A stretch of DNA of 64,000 nucleotides from Solicola gregarius (GCF_025790165.1 NZ_CP094970.1:1426001-1490000); one strand, 5' to 3'; numbered from the stretch's first letter, positions 24,667 to 35,528 are shown. Program-made: numbers and translations. The notes: generated by a model not told the origin, from the letters alone.

Positions 24667-26949
24667 TCACCCGCTGGCCCCTTCCTTATCGGCAAGCCGC
24701 TCGTAGACCTCACCGAACCCGAAGTTGTCGGCGAGCGCGGTGGCAGTCCGCTCCGCCTGGTCCGCTTCCGAGCTTCGCCCGAGGGCACGGAGCACCTTGC
24801 TTCGCAGCACGGCATGGTCGGCTCGACGCCGGTACGTGTGCGGCTTCGCATCCGCCGCCGCCGCCCGCTCCACGTACGTGAGCGCCGCCTCCGCGTTGCC
24901 CAGCTCGAGCAGCAGCTCGGCCATGCCCTTCAGGGCCAGGCCGTACGACCGCGAGTACGCCGATACGGCGCGCAACGTGTAGTGCGCCGCCTCGACCTGT
25001 CTGCCCTGCAGCCGGCAGGCGTACGCGAGGTTGTGCAGGCACACCTGGCGGCGCCAGTGGTTCCTGCCGCGCAGGATCCTGATCGCGTCGCGCAGGCCCG
25101 ACTCCGCCTCGGCGAGATTGCCCAACCGTCCCTCGATCAGCGCTCGGCCGGACAGCACGTGCGAGCGGGCGACCTGCGACAGCAGCGGGTCGCGTACGCG
25201 CGCGGCGTGGCGGGTGGCGACCGAGCTGAGCACGCGGGCCGTCTGCTGGTCTCCGTCGCTGCTCATCGTCTCGGCAGCGCTGCGGTACAGCTGCGCCGCG
25301 ACGTACGGCATGTCGAACTCCTCCGCGCGTACGGCCAGCGACTCCGATGCGTCGGCCGCCGAGGTCGAGTCGCCGCGCTGGATGGCGAGGCCGTGGAACG
25401 GGTACGACAGCTGGTAGCAGGACAGCAGGTCGAGCGGGCTGCGTACCCACTCGCCGGACGCCGCCGCTCGCATGTTCGGATACTCCGCCTCGAGCCACCG
25501 TCGTGAGTCGATGTCGGATTCGTAGTCCGGGGAGATGTCGTGCAGCTGCTCGTACACGCAGTGCGGATCGTCGAGGAACAGCTCGCCGAGCCGCCGCCAG
25601 TGCTCGAGCCACATCGCGGCGAAGCAGCGCATGCCGGCAGCGACCCGCTCGGGGTCGGCCGGCACCTCCGACGCGACGGCGAGCCGGCTCAGGTCGTGCA
25701 TGCCCAACCGGCCGGGGCGGCGCGAGCTGACCATCTGTACCTCGCCGAGCCGCTCGACGACGTCGACGGCCGCCGCCCGGCCGGTTCGCGTCAGGGCCGC
25801 GACGGAGTCGACCGAGAAGTCCCGCAGGGGCGACGACGACATCAGCGAGAGCGCGTCGAGGGCGGCCGCGTCGGCCGGGGATGTCGATCGCGCGAGCGTA
25901 CGTACGCCGGCGACGAGGGTCGAGCGGACGCCGAACGAGCCGTAGTCGAGCTGCTCGATGCGACTCTCCTCGGTTTCGAGCCGGGCGATCAGGTCGGCGG
26001 CCGACGGGCCGCTGCGCGCACTGAGGCGGGCGCCGCACACCCGCAGCGCGAGGGGGTGCATGCCGCACAGCTCCGCGATCCGGGCGCGTTGCTCGCCGGT
26101 GAGCTCCGCGGACGCGTCGCCGGCGGCCGACATCAGCAGGCTGGCGCCCTGTTCGGCGGTGAGCGGGCGCAGCTCGACGGTCAGGTTGGCGTGCAGCCCG
26201 GACAGCCGCGAACGCGAGGTCACCAGCAGCGCATTCCCGGCTCCGGAGGGGAGGAGGTCGGCGACGTCGACGTCTTCGGGGACGTTGTCGATGACGAGCA
26301 GCGCACGCGTACGCGCCGTCAGGGACCGCATCATGCGGACCCTCGACCCACGCTGCATCGGGATGTCCTCACGCATGCCGAAGCTCCACAGGATGTCGCC
26401 CAGCGCCTCGTGCACCTCGTCGGCGTCGGCGTTGGCCGACAGGTCGACGAACACCTGCCCGTCGGGGAAGTCGTCGGCCACCCGGTGCGCCGCATGGATC
26501 GCCAGCGACGACTTGCCCAGGCCACCCGCTCCGGAGATGACCACGGTGACCGACGCCGGACCGGCCGACGCGGGTATACCCCGCAGCATCGCACTGATCT
26601 GCTCGATCTCGTCGATGCGCCCGACGAAGTCCGGCAGGTCGCGGGGCAGCTCCGCCGGCGAGATGGCCGGAGGCGTCGCGGCGATCGGGTTGGGCGGTGT
26701 CGTGTCGGTTCGGCCACCGCCGCGATACGCGCGTACGAAAGCGGTCGTCTCGGTGGCGCCGAGGTCGAGGGCGGCCGCGATGCGCAGCAGTGAGTCGGTG
26801 CGGGGCCGGGTCACCGCACCGCGCTCGATCTCGCGGATGCTGCGTTCGGTCACCTGCGACCGCTCGGCGATCTCCTGCTGGGTGAAGCCCTTGGACGCCC
26901 TCAGGGCGCGCAGGAGTGACCCCCTGGCGGCGCCCTGACGTCCGACCAT
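24667..26949 (-). CDS. HTH (XRE) - NB-ARC (STAND) - TPR regulator
   Basis: The protein is 760 aa. Residues ~14-45 are an XRE-type helix-turn-helix (GFTQQEIAERSQVTERSIRE). Residues ~105-380 are an NB-ARC/STAND ATPase with Walker A SGAGGLGKSS (139-148) and Walker B RALLVIDNV, then LLVTSRSRLSGL and CGMHPLALRVCGA. The rest is helical TPR-like repeats (LYRSAAETMSSD, GRLGNLAEAESGLRDAI, GMAELLLELGNAEAALTYVE). This is the AfsR-like regulator plan with HTH in place of the SARP domain. ATP-dependent oligomerisation probably gates DNA binding. It starts at ATG 26947-26949 with AAGGTGG upstream. It is divergent from typA; the neprosin-like gene downstream is a possible target. Confidence 0.85.
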   Translation of the reverse strand: MVGRQGAARGSLLRALRASKGFTQQEIAERSQVTERSIREIERGAVTRPRTDSLLRIAAALDLGATETTAFVRAYRGGGRTDTTPPNPIAATPPAISPAELPRDLPDFVGRIDEIEQISAMLRGIPASAGPASVTVVISGAGGLGKSSLAIHAAHRVADDFPDGQVFVDLSANADADEVHEALGDILWSFGMREDIPMQRGSRVRMMRSLTARTRALLVIDNVPEDVDVADLLPSGAGNALLVTSRSRLSGLHANLTVELRPLTAEQGASLLMSAAGDASAELTGEQRARIAELCGMHPLALRVCGARLSARSGPSAADLIARLETEESRIEQLDYGSFGVRSTLVAGVRTLARSTSPADAAALDALSLMSSSPLRDFSVDSVAALTRTGRAAAVDVVERLGEVQMVSSRRPGRLGMHDLSRLAVASEVPADPERVAAGMRCFAAMWLEHWRRLGELFLDDPHCVYEQLHDISPDYESDIDSRRWLEAEYPNMRAAASGEWVRSPLDLLSCYQLSYPFHGLAIQRGDSTSAADASESLAVRAEEFDMPYVAAQLYRSAAETMSSDGDQQTARVLSSVATRHAARVRDPLLSQVARSHVLSGRALIEGRLGNLAEAESGLRDAIRILRGRNHWRRQVCLHNLAYACRLQGRQVEAAHYTLRAVSAYSRSYGLALKGMAELLLELGNAEAALTYVERAAAADAKPHTYRRRADHAVLRSKVLRALGRSSEADQAERTATALADNFGFGEVYERLADKEGASG

Positions 26950-27099
26950 GCGGACCACCTTATGTCGGCCGGGTGACTCTGTGTGAGGGTACGCGGCAGA
27001 CGCGTCCTCCCGACCTGACGCATTCACCTACCACTGCCGTATCGTTGTCCTGCTGCTGCCTCTTCAGATCCCCCAACGCAAGGACGCCTGTAACCAGTC

Positions 27100-28964
<1,865 letters not shown>

Positions 28965-28968
<4 letters not shown>

Positions 28969-29726
28969 GCACGTCGCTGCCCGTATTCGCACTTCTCGCA
29001 CTGTTCGGGCTGGTCGGCGGGATCGGCATCACGGCCGTCGGGCCGGGCGGGGTGCTGCCCACCATCGGGCTGTTCCTGCTCACCGACCTGTCGCCGTCCG
29101 GGGTCGCAGGCACGGCGATCGTCACCCATGTCGCCACCGGGCTGCTGGGCACGTGGGCGTACACGCGCTCGGGTCAGCTCCGGGAGCCGACGACTCGACG
29201 TACGGCGCTGCTCCTCGGTGCGGCCGCGCTCGTCGGCACGCCGCTCGGCGTACTGCTCAACACGGTGCTCAGCGGGCCGCTGTTCGCCTACCTGCTCGCA
29301 TCGGCGGTCGCGGTCACCGGCGCGCTGGTCTGGGTACGCGAGCTCCGCTCGTCCGGGGTCGATGAGCGTCGACCCCGCGAGCCCGTCATCATCGCCGTCG
29401 GGCTGGGGGTTTCCGTTGCGGCGGGACTCTTCGGGATCGGTGGCCCGATGCTGTCCGTTCCGTTGCTGGTGATCCTCGGAGTGCCCGTCCTGCCGGCGCT
29501 CGCGGCCGCACAGGCGCAGTCGGTCGTGATCGCCAGCGTCGGAACTGTCGGGTACGTCGCGCACGGCTCGGTCGACTGGGCGATCGCCGCGCTGGTCGGG
29601 GTGCCCGAGCTCGCCGGCGTGCTCATCGGTTGGCGCATCGCCCACGCGCTGCCCGAACGCCGGCTCAAGTACGCCCTCGCCGGGGCGCTGCTCGTACTCG
29701 CGCCGTACTTGGCACTGCAGGGCTGA
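28965..29726 (+). CDS. TSUP (TauE/SafE) family membrane transporter
   Basis: This 253-aa membrane protein with about seven to eight helices has the first-repeat signature GGIGITAVGPGGVLPTIGLF and the second-repeat GLFGIGGPMLSVPLLVILG followed by AQAQSVVIASVG. The TTG start overlaps the typA stop (TTGA), so translation is probably coupled; the longer frame upstream lies inside typA. It likely moves a small sulfur-containing or carboxylate anion; the substrate is unknown. The link to typA looks positional rather than functional. Confidence 0.82.
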
Positions 29727-29740
29727 CGTACGTTGGGCAC

Positions 29741-30262
29741 ATGGCACTTGCGGACAAGAAGGTACTCGTACTCGCCGCCGACCTGTTCGAGGACATGGAG
29801 CTGCTCTATCCCGTGTTCCGGCTGCGCGAGGAGGAGGTTGCGGTCACGGTCGCCGGCCTCGACACGTCACCGGTCACCGGCAAGAAGGGGCATGGCCCGT
29901 TCCCGGTCGACGCCGCCGTCGAGGGGCTGTCCGCGGACGACTTCGACGCGCTCGTCGTACCCGGGGGCTTCGCGCCAGACAAGCTGCGCCGATCCGAGCA
30001 GGTGCTGACGCTCGTGCGCGACTTCGACGCCGCGGGCAAGCCGATCGCGTTCATCTGCCACGCCGGGTGGGTACCGATCTCCGCGAAGATCCTCCAGGGG
30101 CGCCGCGCAACGAGCGTCGGCGCCATCCGCGACGACATGGTCAACGCGGGCACCGACTGGGTCGACGAGGAGACCGTCGTCGACGACAACCTGATCTCCG
30201 CTCGTACCCCGGACGACATGGGCCCGTGGATGAAGGCCCTGCTCTCCGCTCTCTCCCGCTGA
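29741..30262 (+). CDS. DJ-1/PfpI family protein
   Basis: This 173-aa flavodoxin-like protein belongs to the DJ-1/PfpI superfamily. The nucleophile elbow AFICHAGW has C106-H107, and the conserved glutamate region is DLFEDMEL (E17). ALVVPGGFAPDKLR matches the oligomer-forming segment. Family activities include deglycase/glyoxalase III, general stress protein and intracellular peptidase; the CHAGW form is typical of YhbO/PfpI members. The start is the ATG at 29741, 14 nt after the TSUP stop, so it may belong to the typA transcript. It ends within a palindrome shared with the convergent DivIVA-like gene. Confidence 0.88.
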   Translation: MALADKKVLVLAADLFEDMELLYPVFRLREEEVAVTVAGLDTSPVTGKKGHGPFPVDAAVEGLSADDFDALVVPGGFAPDKLRRSEQVLTLVRDFDAAGKPIAFICHAGWVPISAKILQGRRATSVGAIRDDMVNAGTDWVDEETVVDDNLISARTPDDMGPWMKALLSALSR

Positions 30263-30273
30263 CCCGGTCAGCG
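30257..30273. terminator. 17-nt palindrome containing both convergent stop codons
   Basis: CGCTGACC-C-GGTCAGCG (8-bp perfect arms, 1-nt centre) contains the TGA of the DJ-1 gene (30260-30262) and the TGA of the DivIVA-like gene (30268-30270). Confidence 0.55.
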
Positions 30274-31374
30274 TTCGGGCGTGGGCTCGGCGTCGCCGCG
30301 TGGCCGCGCGATCTCGCTGCCCAGGCCACCGACCAGGTCCCGTAGCTGCGCGAGCTGTCCGATGATGTCGTCGCGGTGCTGGTGGAACTCGTCGGCGTCC
30401 TTGCGCGCCGCGTTGAGCACCCGCTCGGCCTCCGACTGACCGTGCGACTCGAGCTGGCCGGCCTGCTCGCGTGCGGCGGCGACGATCTGCTCGGCCTCCT
30501 CACGGGCCCGCGCGATCGACCGATCGGCTTCGTCGCGGGCCTCGACGCGATCGCGCTCGGCCCGATCGAGCATCTCGGCGGCGCGCTTCTCGTCGGCCGC
30601 CAACTGCTCGTCGACCTCGGCACGGAGGCGCTTGGTCTCCGCACGGGCCGCGTTGTGGCTCTCGGTCGCTTCGCGGACCATGCGCTCCTTCTCGAGCGCG
30701 AGCGTACGACGCGCCTCGGCGACCTCCCGCTCGGCGATCGCCCGCTGCTGCTCCGCGTCTCGCGCCGCCGTCTTCGTCATCGCATCGGCTTCCTGCCGTG
30801 CGGACAGTCGCAGCTGCTCCGCCTCACGCCTGGAGTTCGTGAGGACCTCGTCGGCCTTCTCCTGGGCGCGACCCCGGCGACCTTCGACCTCGCCGAGTGC
30901 CTCGTCACGGAGCCGCTCGATCTCCGCACGCTGCGAACCGAGGAGCGCGGCCGCCTGGTCGGCCGCCGCCGCGCGCCGGGCACTGCCGGTCTTCTCGCCC
31001 TCCTGTACGAGGCGCTTCGCTTCCACTCGGGCCTCGGCGATGATGTCGGCCGACTGCTGCTCGGCGGCCGCGAACATCTTCTGGGCCTGCTCGCCGAGCC
31101 CGGCGTACGACGGCTGAGCGGATTCTGCGAGCCGTTCCTCGAGCATGGTGATGCGTTCGTCCAGCTCGCCGACCCTGCGCCTCGCGGACTGCGCATCCTT
31201 GCGGGCAGCGGCCAGCGCGCCTTCCAGCTCGCGCATGCTGGCATTTCGTCGTTGGACGAACTCGTCGACCATTGCCCGGTCATAGCCCCCGAGCTTGACC
31301 ACCGGAAACGCGGATCTGGCAGCATCCGCCGGCTTGGGCTGAGTCAGTGTTGATGAATCCTGGTGGCCGATCAA
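30268..31374 (-). CDS. DivIVA-like coiled-coil protein
   Basis: This 368-aa, strongly charged protein is nearly all coiled coil. A short N-terminal part, FPVVKLGGYDRAMVDEFVQRR, resembles the DivIVA N-domain (GYD...VD-F), which senses curved membrane. Long Ala/Arg/Glu heptads follow (EIERLRDEALGEVEGRRG, REAEQLRLSARQEADAM, ARDEADRSIARAREEAEQI). It probably scaffolds polar or septal growth or links the cell wall to the membrane. I prefer TTG 31372-31374 as start: GAGGGG lies 9 nt upstream, and CTATGTAACTAT at about 31424-31435 could be its -10 region. A GTG at 31420-31422 has no ribosome site. Confidence 0.75.
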   Translation of the reverse strand: MIGHQDSSTLTQPKPADAARSAFPVVKLGGYDRAMVDEFVQRRNASMRELEGALAAARKDAQSARRRVGELDERITMLEERLAESAQPSYAGLGEQAQKMFAAAEQQSADIIAEARVEAKRLVQEGEKTGSARRAAAADQAAALLGSQRAEIERLRDEALGEVEGRRGRAQEKADEVLTNSRREAEQLRLSARQEADAMTKTAARDAEQQRAIAEREVAEARRTLALEKERMVREATESHNAARAETKRLRAEVDEQLAADEKRAAEMLDRAERDRVEARDEADRSIARAREEAEQIVAAAREQAGQLESHGQSEAERVLNAARKDADEFHQHRDDIIGQLAQLRDLVGGLGSEIARPRGDAEPTPER

Positions 31375-31487
31375 GTTCGTGCACCCCTCGCTGATAGTCC
31401 CGAGTACCGTCCCCCCGGACACGCATAGTTACATAGACGATCGGCGACGGAAAGGCCTCGGGTTCGCGCCACGAGGCGTCCGCGGAC

Positions 31488-31506
31488 AACTACCGGCGGT
31501 AGTTGG
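31488..31506. terminator. Small palindrome at the end of the macro-domain gene
   Basis: CAACTACCG-G-CGGTAGTTG (9-bp perfect arms) includes the TAG stop of the macro-domain gene (31490-31492). The stem can extend outward with CGCGGA/TCCGCG across a 3-nt bulge. It separates the macro gene from the DivIVA-like gene. Confidence 0.5.
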
Positions 31507-32008
31507 CGTCCGCGAGCGCACTTTCGACCGCGGCGTACGCGGAGGCGTCAAACGCAACCAGCGTTGACGTCTCAGCATCAGTCGGGGTGTCCCGAAGGGT
31601 GCGTACGGCGATGCGAGCGGCCTCGCCGAGAGGCCAACCGAAAATTCCTGCCGAAACGAGCGGGAACGCGAGCGTCCGAGCACCGAGCTCGTCGGCGACT
31701 CGCAGCGCGTTCACGTAGCACGACCCGAGTAACGCTGGGTCATGCTCGCCGACGGAGTAGTTCGGGCCGACGACATGGATCACCCACCGTGCCGGCAGGT
31801 CGCCGGCCGTCGTCCAGCCGGCCTGACCGGTCGCGAGCCCGTCGGGGAACCGCTCGACGCAGTCACGCAGCACCGCGGGCCCACCCGCCGAATGGATCGC
31901 ACCGTCCACGCCACCGCCGCCGCGCATCCGTCGGTTCGCGGCGTTGACGACGGCGTCGGCGTGCTGCGCGGTGATGTCTCCGCGCAGCACGCCGACGTGG
32001 TGCGTCAC
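31490..32008 (-). CDS. Macro-domain protein (ADP-ribose/O-acetyl-ADP-ribose hydrolase type)
   Basis: This 172-aa single macro domain has GDITAQHADAVVNAANRRM, then GGGGVDGAIHSAGG, GDLPARWVIHVVGPNYS, and LVSAGIFGWPLGEAARIAV, the ADP-ribose-binding loops of MacroD/YmdB-type enzymes. The N-A-A-N and G-G-V-D residues of the catalytic subgroup are kept, so deacylation of O-acetyl-ADP-ribose or removal of ADP-ribose from proteins is likely. The GTG start is 4 nt after the BCCT transporter stop, so the two form an operon. Why an ADP-ribose enzyme is tied to an osmolyte transporter is not clear. Confidence 0.9.
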   Translation of the reverse strand: MTHHVGVLRGDITAQHADAVVNAANRRMRGGGGVDGAIHSAGGPAVLRDCVERFPDGLATGQAGWTTAGDLPARWVIHVVGPNYSVGEHDPALLGSCYVNALRVADELGARTLAFPLVSAGIFGWPLGEAARIAVRTLRDTPTDAETSTLVAFDASAYAAVESALADANYRR

Positions 32009-32012
32009 TGCC

Positions 32013-33800
32013 CTACTCCGGCTCCTTCTCCGGCTCGGCCTGCCGGTCGGGCGAAAGGCCGTTCCCGGAGGTGCCGTTCCCGGAGGTGCCGTCGCCGTTC
32101 GTCGCCAGGTCGGCGTCGCTGAACGGCGCGTACTCGGGCGCGGTGACCGGCACATGGCCGCGTACGGGCCCGGCTCGGCGTTCTCGCAACGGATCTCGAC
32201 GGAGGTCGATATAGAGACAGAAACACATCCCGATCAGCACCAACGTGAACGGCGTGGCCGCAAGGATCGCGAATGTCTTCAGCGCGCCGAGCCCGCCCAC
32301 CGCGAGCAGGACGGCCGCCACGACACCTGTCATCACCGCCCATAGGACGATCAACGGCTCCCACGGCTCCTTGCGCCCGCGCGACGACAACGTGCTGAGC
32401 ACGACCGCGCCCGCGTCGGCGCCACTGACGAAGAAGATCGCCGTCAGGAAGATCACCGTACCGGCGGTGATCGGCAGCCACGGGTACTGGTCGAGCATGT
32501 TGTAGAAGCCGGCCGCCTCGTTGTCCGCTCCGGCGATGTTGACGCCACCGAGCTGCAGGTCGATGCCCGCGCCGCCGAACACCACGAACCACACCGCGCT
32601 GATCGCGGTCGGTACGAGCATGACGCCGAGCACGAACTCGCGGATCGTACGTCCGCGCGAGATGCGTGCGATGAAGGTGCCGACGAACGGCGTCCAGGAG
32701 ATCCACCATGCCCAGTAGAAGATCGTCCACGTCGACAGCCACTCGGACGTCTCCGCTCCGCCGAACGCCGCGGAGTTGAAGCTCAGCGGAATGATGTCGC
32801 TGAGGTACGCACCGATCGCGTTCGGGAACAGGTCGAGCATGAACACCGTCGGACCGGCGACGAAGACGAAGAGAACCAGCAGGCCGGCGATGATCATGTT
32901 CAGGTTGGACAGGAACTGGATGCCCTTGGCGACGCCGCTGGCCGCCGACAGCACGATGCCGACCGTCAGCACCATGATGATGATGATCGCCGCCCGATTG
33001 CTGCCTTCGCCCTCGACCTCGCCGCTGCTCAACAGCTTGAACCCGGCGGCCATCTGCAGGGAGCCGAGGCCGAGCGAGACGGCTGATCCGAACTTGGTGG
33101 TGATGATCGCCAGGATGTCGATCGGCTTGCCCCAGCCGCGGCGCATCCGCTCGGGACCGAGTACCGACATGAACGGCGAGCTCATCAGGTTGCCGCGGCC
33201 CATCCGGAAGGTCGAGTACGCAAGCGCCAGGCCGACCACGGCGTACATCCCCCAGGGGTGCAATCCCCAGTGGAAGAACGTGATTGCCATCGCATCGTGG
33301 GCGGCCGCCGCGGAGTCCGGCTCGGCAGAGCTGAAGGGTGGCGGGTCCGCGGTGTGGAATGCGGGCTCGTACACGCCGTAGAACATCAGCCCGATGCCCA
33401 TGCCGGCGCTGAACATCATCGCGATCCACGAGATCGTCCTGAACTCCGGCTCCTCGCCGTTGCGCGACAGCGGAATCCGCCCGTACCGCCCGAATGCCAG
33501 CACCAGCGAGAAGACCACGAACGCCGACGCGGAAAGGATGATGAACCAACCGAGGTTCTCGATGACCCAGCTCAGCGCCTCGCCGGACCATTCCTCGGTC
33601 TTGTCGTGGAAGATGCCGCCGAAGATGCAGATGACCGCAATGACGCCGAACGCCCAACCGAAGACGGTCTTGTCGATCGTCGCCCAGCCACCTCGGAAGT
33701 CCCGCATGGCCGGCGGCGGTCCGTAGTCTCCCCCCTCAGGCGTCTGCGAGTCCGGCGGATTGAAGTCCGCCGGATTCGTCGGGGTCGTATCGGCACTCAT
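32013..33800 (-). CDS. BCCT-family betaine/choline/carnitine transporter
   Basis: This 595-aa secondary transporter has twelve helices. Signature regions are AMMFSAGMGIGLMFYGVYEP, HWGLHPWGMYAVVGLALAY, and WTIFYWAWWISWTPFVGTFI followed by ARISRGRTIREF (the BCCT aromatic-box and gating region). The GMGIGL stretch suggests a sodium-coupled importer such as BetP. N- and C-terminal tails are hydrophilic; the C-tail carries GNGTSGNG repeats and an acidic end, which may sense osmotic stress as in BetP. It starts at ATG 33798-33800 with GGAGG 8 nt upstream. It heads the operon with the macro-domain gene. Confidence 0.92.
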   Translation of the reverse strand: MSADTTPTNPADFNPPDSQTPEGGDYGPPPAMRDFRGGWATIDKTVFGWAFGVIAVICIFGGIFHDKTEEWSGEALSWVIENLGWFIILSASAFVVFSLVLAFGRYGRIPLSRNGEEPEFRTISWIAMMFSAGMGIGLMFYGVYEPAFHTADPPPFSSAEPDSAAAAHDAMAITFFHWGLHPWGMYAVVGLALAYSTFRMGRGNLMSSPFMSVLGPERMRRGWGKPIDILAIITTKFGSAVSLGLGSLQMAAGFKLLSSGEVEGEGSNRAAIIIIMVLTVGIVLSAASGVAKGIQFLSNLNMIIAGLLVLFVFVAGPTVFMLDLFPNAIGAYLSDIIPLSFNSAAFGGAETSEWLSTWTIFYWAWWISWTPFVGTFIARISRGRTIREFVLGVMLVPTAISAVWFVVFGGAGIDLQLGGVNIAGADNEAAGFYNMLDQYPWLPITAGTVIFLTAIFFVSGADAGAVVLSTLSSRGRKEPWEPLIVLWAVMTGVVAAVLLAVGGLGALKTFAILAATPFTLVLIGMCFCLYIDLRRDPLRERRAGPVRGHVPVTAPEYAPFSDADLATNGDGTSGNGTSGNGLSPDRQAEPEKEPE

Positions 33801-33923
33801 ACCTGCCTCCAGGGTCGTCGTTCGTCGTCCTGGTCACATCGCGGACATGTGCGGCCCGCAACAAGAAGCCACCCCACACCCTGCACCATCGGAAGGGGGG
33901 CGCGCGAGTCGGCCACCAGCCTG

Positions 33924-33934
33924 GTTACAGTAAC
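33924..33934 (+). promoter_or_regulatory. GTTACAGTAAC palindrome / candidate -10 of a leaderless gene
   Basis: An 11-nt palindrome (5-bp arms, 1-nt centre) contains TACAGT at 33926-33931, a good TANNNT -10 box lying 7 nt before the ATG at 33939. This fits a leaderless transcript of the PduO-like gene, or an operator over its promoter. Confidence 0.4.
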
Positions 33935-33938
33935 GAGG

Positions 33939-34553
33939 ATGAGTGAGGACGAAGGTAACCACGTGTCCGCACCGGTCTCCCCTCCGCGATTCGAGGGTGA
34001 CGACGGGACCACCACGCTCGGCCTGGTGGGAAAGGTCAACAACGACGACATCCGCCTCGCGGCCTATCAGGACTGCGGGGAGGTGAACAGCGCGATCGGT
34101 GTCGTTCTCGCGCTCGGCGGCGGGCTCGACAGCCAGGACATCTCGATGCTGAGCAGCATCCAGCATGACCTGTACGACCTCACGTCCGATATCGGATCGG
34201 CCAACGCGCGCGACGAGTCCGACGTACCGCACATCACCGAGGCGCATGTCGAACGCCTCGAGCGGGCGTGTGACCACTACTCCTCGGAGCTCGTCTCGTC
34301 GTACGACGACGCGGTGCTTCCGGGTGGCACGGGCACGGCGGCGCTGCTGTACCAGGCACGCTCGGTCGCGCAACGCGCCGAGCGTACGACGTGGACCGCG
34401 TCGGTCGAGCATCCGGACACGCTCAGCCCGCTGCCGCATCGTTACCTCAACCGGCTGGCGCTGTTGCTCGGGATTCTCGCGCACGACGCGAACGCCGAAC
34501 ACGGTGACACGAGATGGGTGCCGATGGCATCCTGCGCAGCGGTCGACGCCTGA
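33939..34553 (+). CDS. PduO-type cobalamin adenosyltransferase-like protein
   Basis: This 204-aa helical protein resembles ATP:cob(I)alamin adenosyltransferases of the PduO type: GDDGTTTLGL at the N-terminus, DCGEVNSAIGVVLAL, SIQHDLYDLTSDI, VLPGGTGTAALLYQARSVAQRAERT and HRYLNRLALLLGILAHDAN. The usual YTRTGDDGTT is reduced to FEGDDGTT and the C-terminal LxRxxN is altered (LAHDAN), so ATP binding may be changed. The ATG at 33939 may be leaderless; a GTG at 33963 with GAAGG 8 nt upstream is an alternative and gives a more typical N-terminus. No B12-dependent enzyme is nearby. Confidence 0.72.
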   Translation: MSEDEGNHVSAPVSPPRFEGDDGTTTLGLVGKVNNDDIRLAAYQDCGEVNSAIGVVLALGGGLDSQDISMLSSIQHDLYDLTSDIGSANARDESDVPHITEAHVERLERACDHYSSELVSSYDDAVLPGGTGTAALLYQARSVAQRAERTTWTASVEHPDTLSPLPHRYLNRLALLLGILAHDANAEHGDTRWVPMASCAAVDA

Positions 34554-34580
34554 GCGGCGCGCGTATGGGCTAGCCGCTGC

Positions 34581-34868
34581 TCAGCGGCGAGGCAACCGGC
34601 GCAGCGTCGGCCAGACGTCGGCGACGTATACCAGCGCCGCGACCGTGCCCGCCAGGTTGAGCAGGCTGATCGGTTGGATGATCAGCAGGTTCGCGACGAA
34701 CGCGAGACCGAGCAGGATGAGCCACAACTGCTTGGTCTGCTTGTCTGCGGCGAGAAACTGCGCCGCCGGGCGAGTGGCGGCGTCGATGAACGCGAAGCCC
34801 TTGATCGCGAGCAGCACGAACGTGATGGCCGTCTCGACCGCAGACTGGAACTGAAAGATCTCGACCAC
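34581..34868 (-). CDS. DUF2516 small membrane protein
   Basis: This 95-aa protein with two to three hydrophobic helices matches DUF2516: VLLAIKGFAFIDAATRPAAQF, ADKQTKQLWLILLGLAFVAN, VAALVYVADVWPTLR. It starts at a GTG. It lies downstream of the HbhA-like and XRE genes, in the same order as Rv0474-Rv0475-Rv0476 of M. tuberculosis. The function is unknown; conserved linkage suggests a role with the HbhA-like surface protein. Confidence 0.85.
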   Translation of the reverse strand: MVEIFQFQSAVETAITFVLLAIKGFAFIDAATRPAAQFLAADKQTKQLWLILLGLAFVANLLIIQPISLLNLAGTVAALVYVADVWPTLRRLPRR

Positions 34869-34976
34869 AGGTAGAGCGTATCGGTTCCGACAAGGCAGCG
34901 GCCCGCCGCAGGACGACGGGCCGATGCCTCCGTTGACGCGACGACGAACGTCGCCGGGACGCGCCGGCGGCTCGTG

Positions 34977-35528
34977 TCACTCCGGCTTCTTGGTCGCCTT
35001 CTTCGCCGTGGTCTTCTTGGCGGTCGACTTCTTCGCCGTCGACTTCGCGGCCGCGGGCTTCGTCGCCGTCGCCTTGGGGGCGGGCTTCTCTGCCGGCGCG
35101 GCCTTCGTGGCCTTGTCGGCCGCGGACTTCTCCTCGGCGGGCTTCTCGGTCGCCGGCGCGGCAGCGTCCGGGCGGGCGACGCCGGGCAGCTTGGAGACGG
35201 CGTCGCGTACCTCTGCGACGACATCGAGCTTGCGTACGTCGTCGACGACGGTCTCACCGCGCTTGGCGAAGTCGTTGTAGGCGGACGTCAGGTGCTCGAG
35301 GCTGTCGGTCGCGAACGACTGTGCCTGCTCCTGCAGCTCACGAAGCTGCTCGGGCAGCGCCTTGAGGTGTGCGGGGATCTCCTTGACGTCGAGCTGCGGC
35401 GCCTTGACGCTCGGTGCCTTCAGCTTCGGTGCCTTCAGCTGCGACGGGTCGGTCGTCCGCACCTTCTCGACGAGGGCGTCGCCGGCGCCTACGGCGGCGT
35501 AGAACGGGTTGGCTGGGTTGGCGGTCAT
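34977..35528 (-). CDS. HbhA-like protein with lysine/alanine-rich tail
   Basis: This 183-aa protein has an N-terminal part NPFYAAVGAGDALVEKVR, a central coiled coil (LKALPEQLRELQEQAQSFAT, YNDFAKRGETVVDDVRKLD) and a C-terminal Lys/Ala/Pro-rich tail (KSTAKKSTAKKTTAKKATKK). This plan matches heparin-binding haemagglutinin of mycobacteria, whose methylated lysine tail binds glycans. An extra repeat near residues 30-47 (KAPKLKAPSVKAPQL) is seen. There is no signal peptide, as in HbhA. In an environmental actinomycete the tail may bind nucleic acid, membrane or wall polymers. It is 9 nt after the XRE regulator gene. Confidence 0.8.
   Translation of the reverse strand: MTANPANPFYAAVGAGDALVEKVRTTDPSQLKAPKLKAPSVKAPQLDVKEIPAHLKALPEQLRELQEQAQSFATDSLEHLTSAYNDFAKRGETVVDDVRKLDVVAEVRDAVSKLPGVARPDAAAPATEKPAEEKSAADKATKAAPAEKPAPKATATKPAAAKSTAKKSTAKKTTAKKATKKPE

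Noticed and set aside
24667-26949. STAND NTPase as an Avs-type antiphage gene
   Set aside because: The N-terminal domain is a DNA-binding HTH rather than a nuclease, protease or TIR effector, and the TPR tail matches AfsR-like regulators. There are no neighbouring defence genes.
32005-33657. Second long minus-strand frame overlapping the BCCT gene
   Set aside because: It is out of frame with the clear BCCT protein, its product is Arg/Gly/His-rich, and it has no domain.
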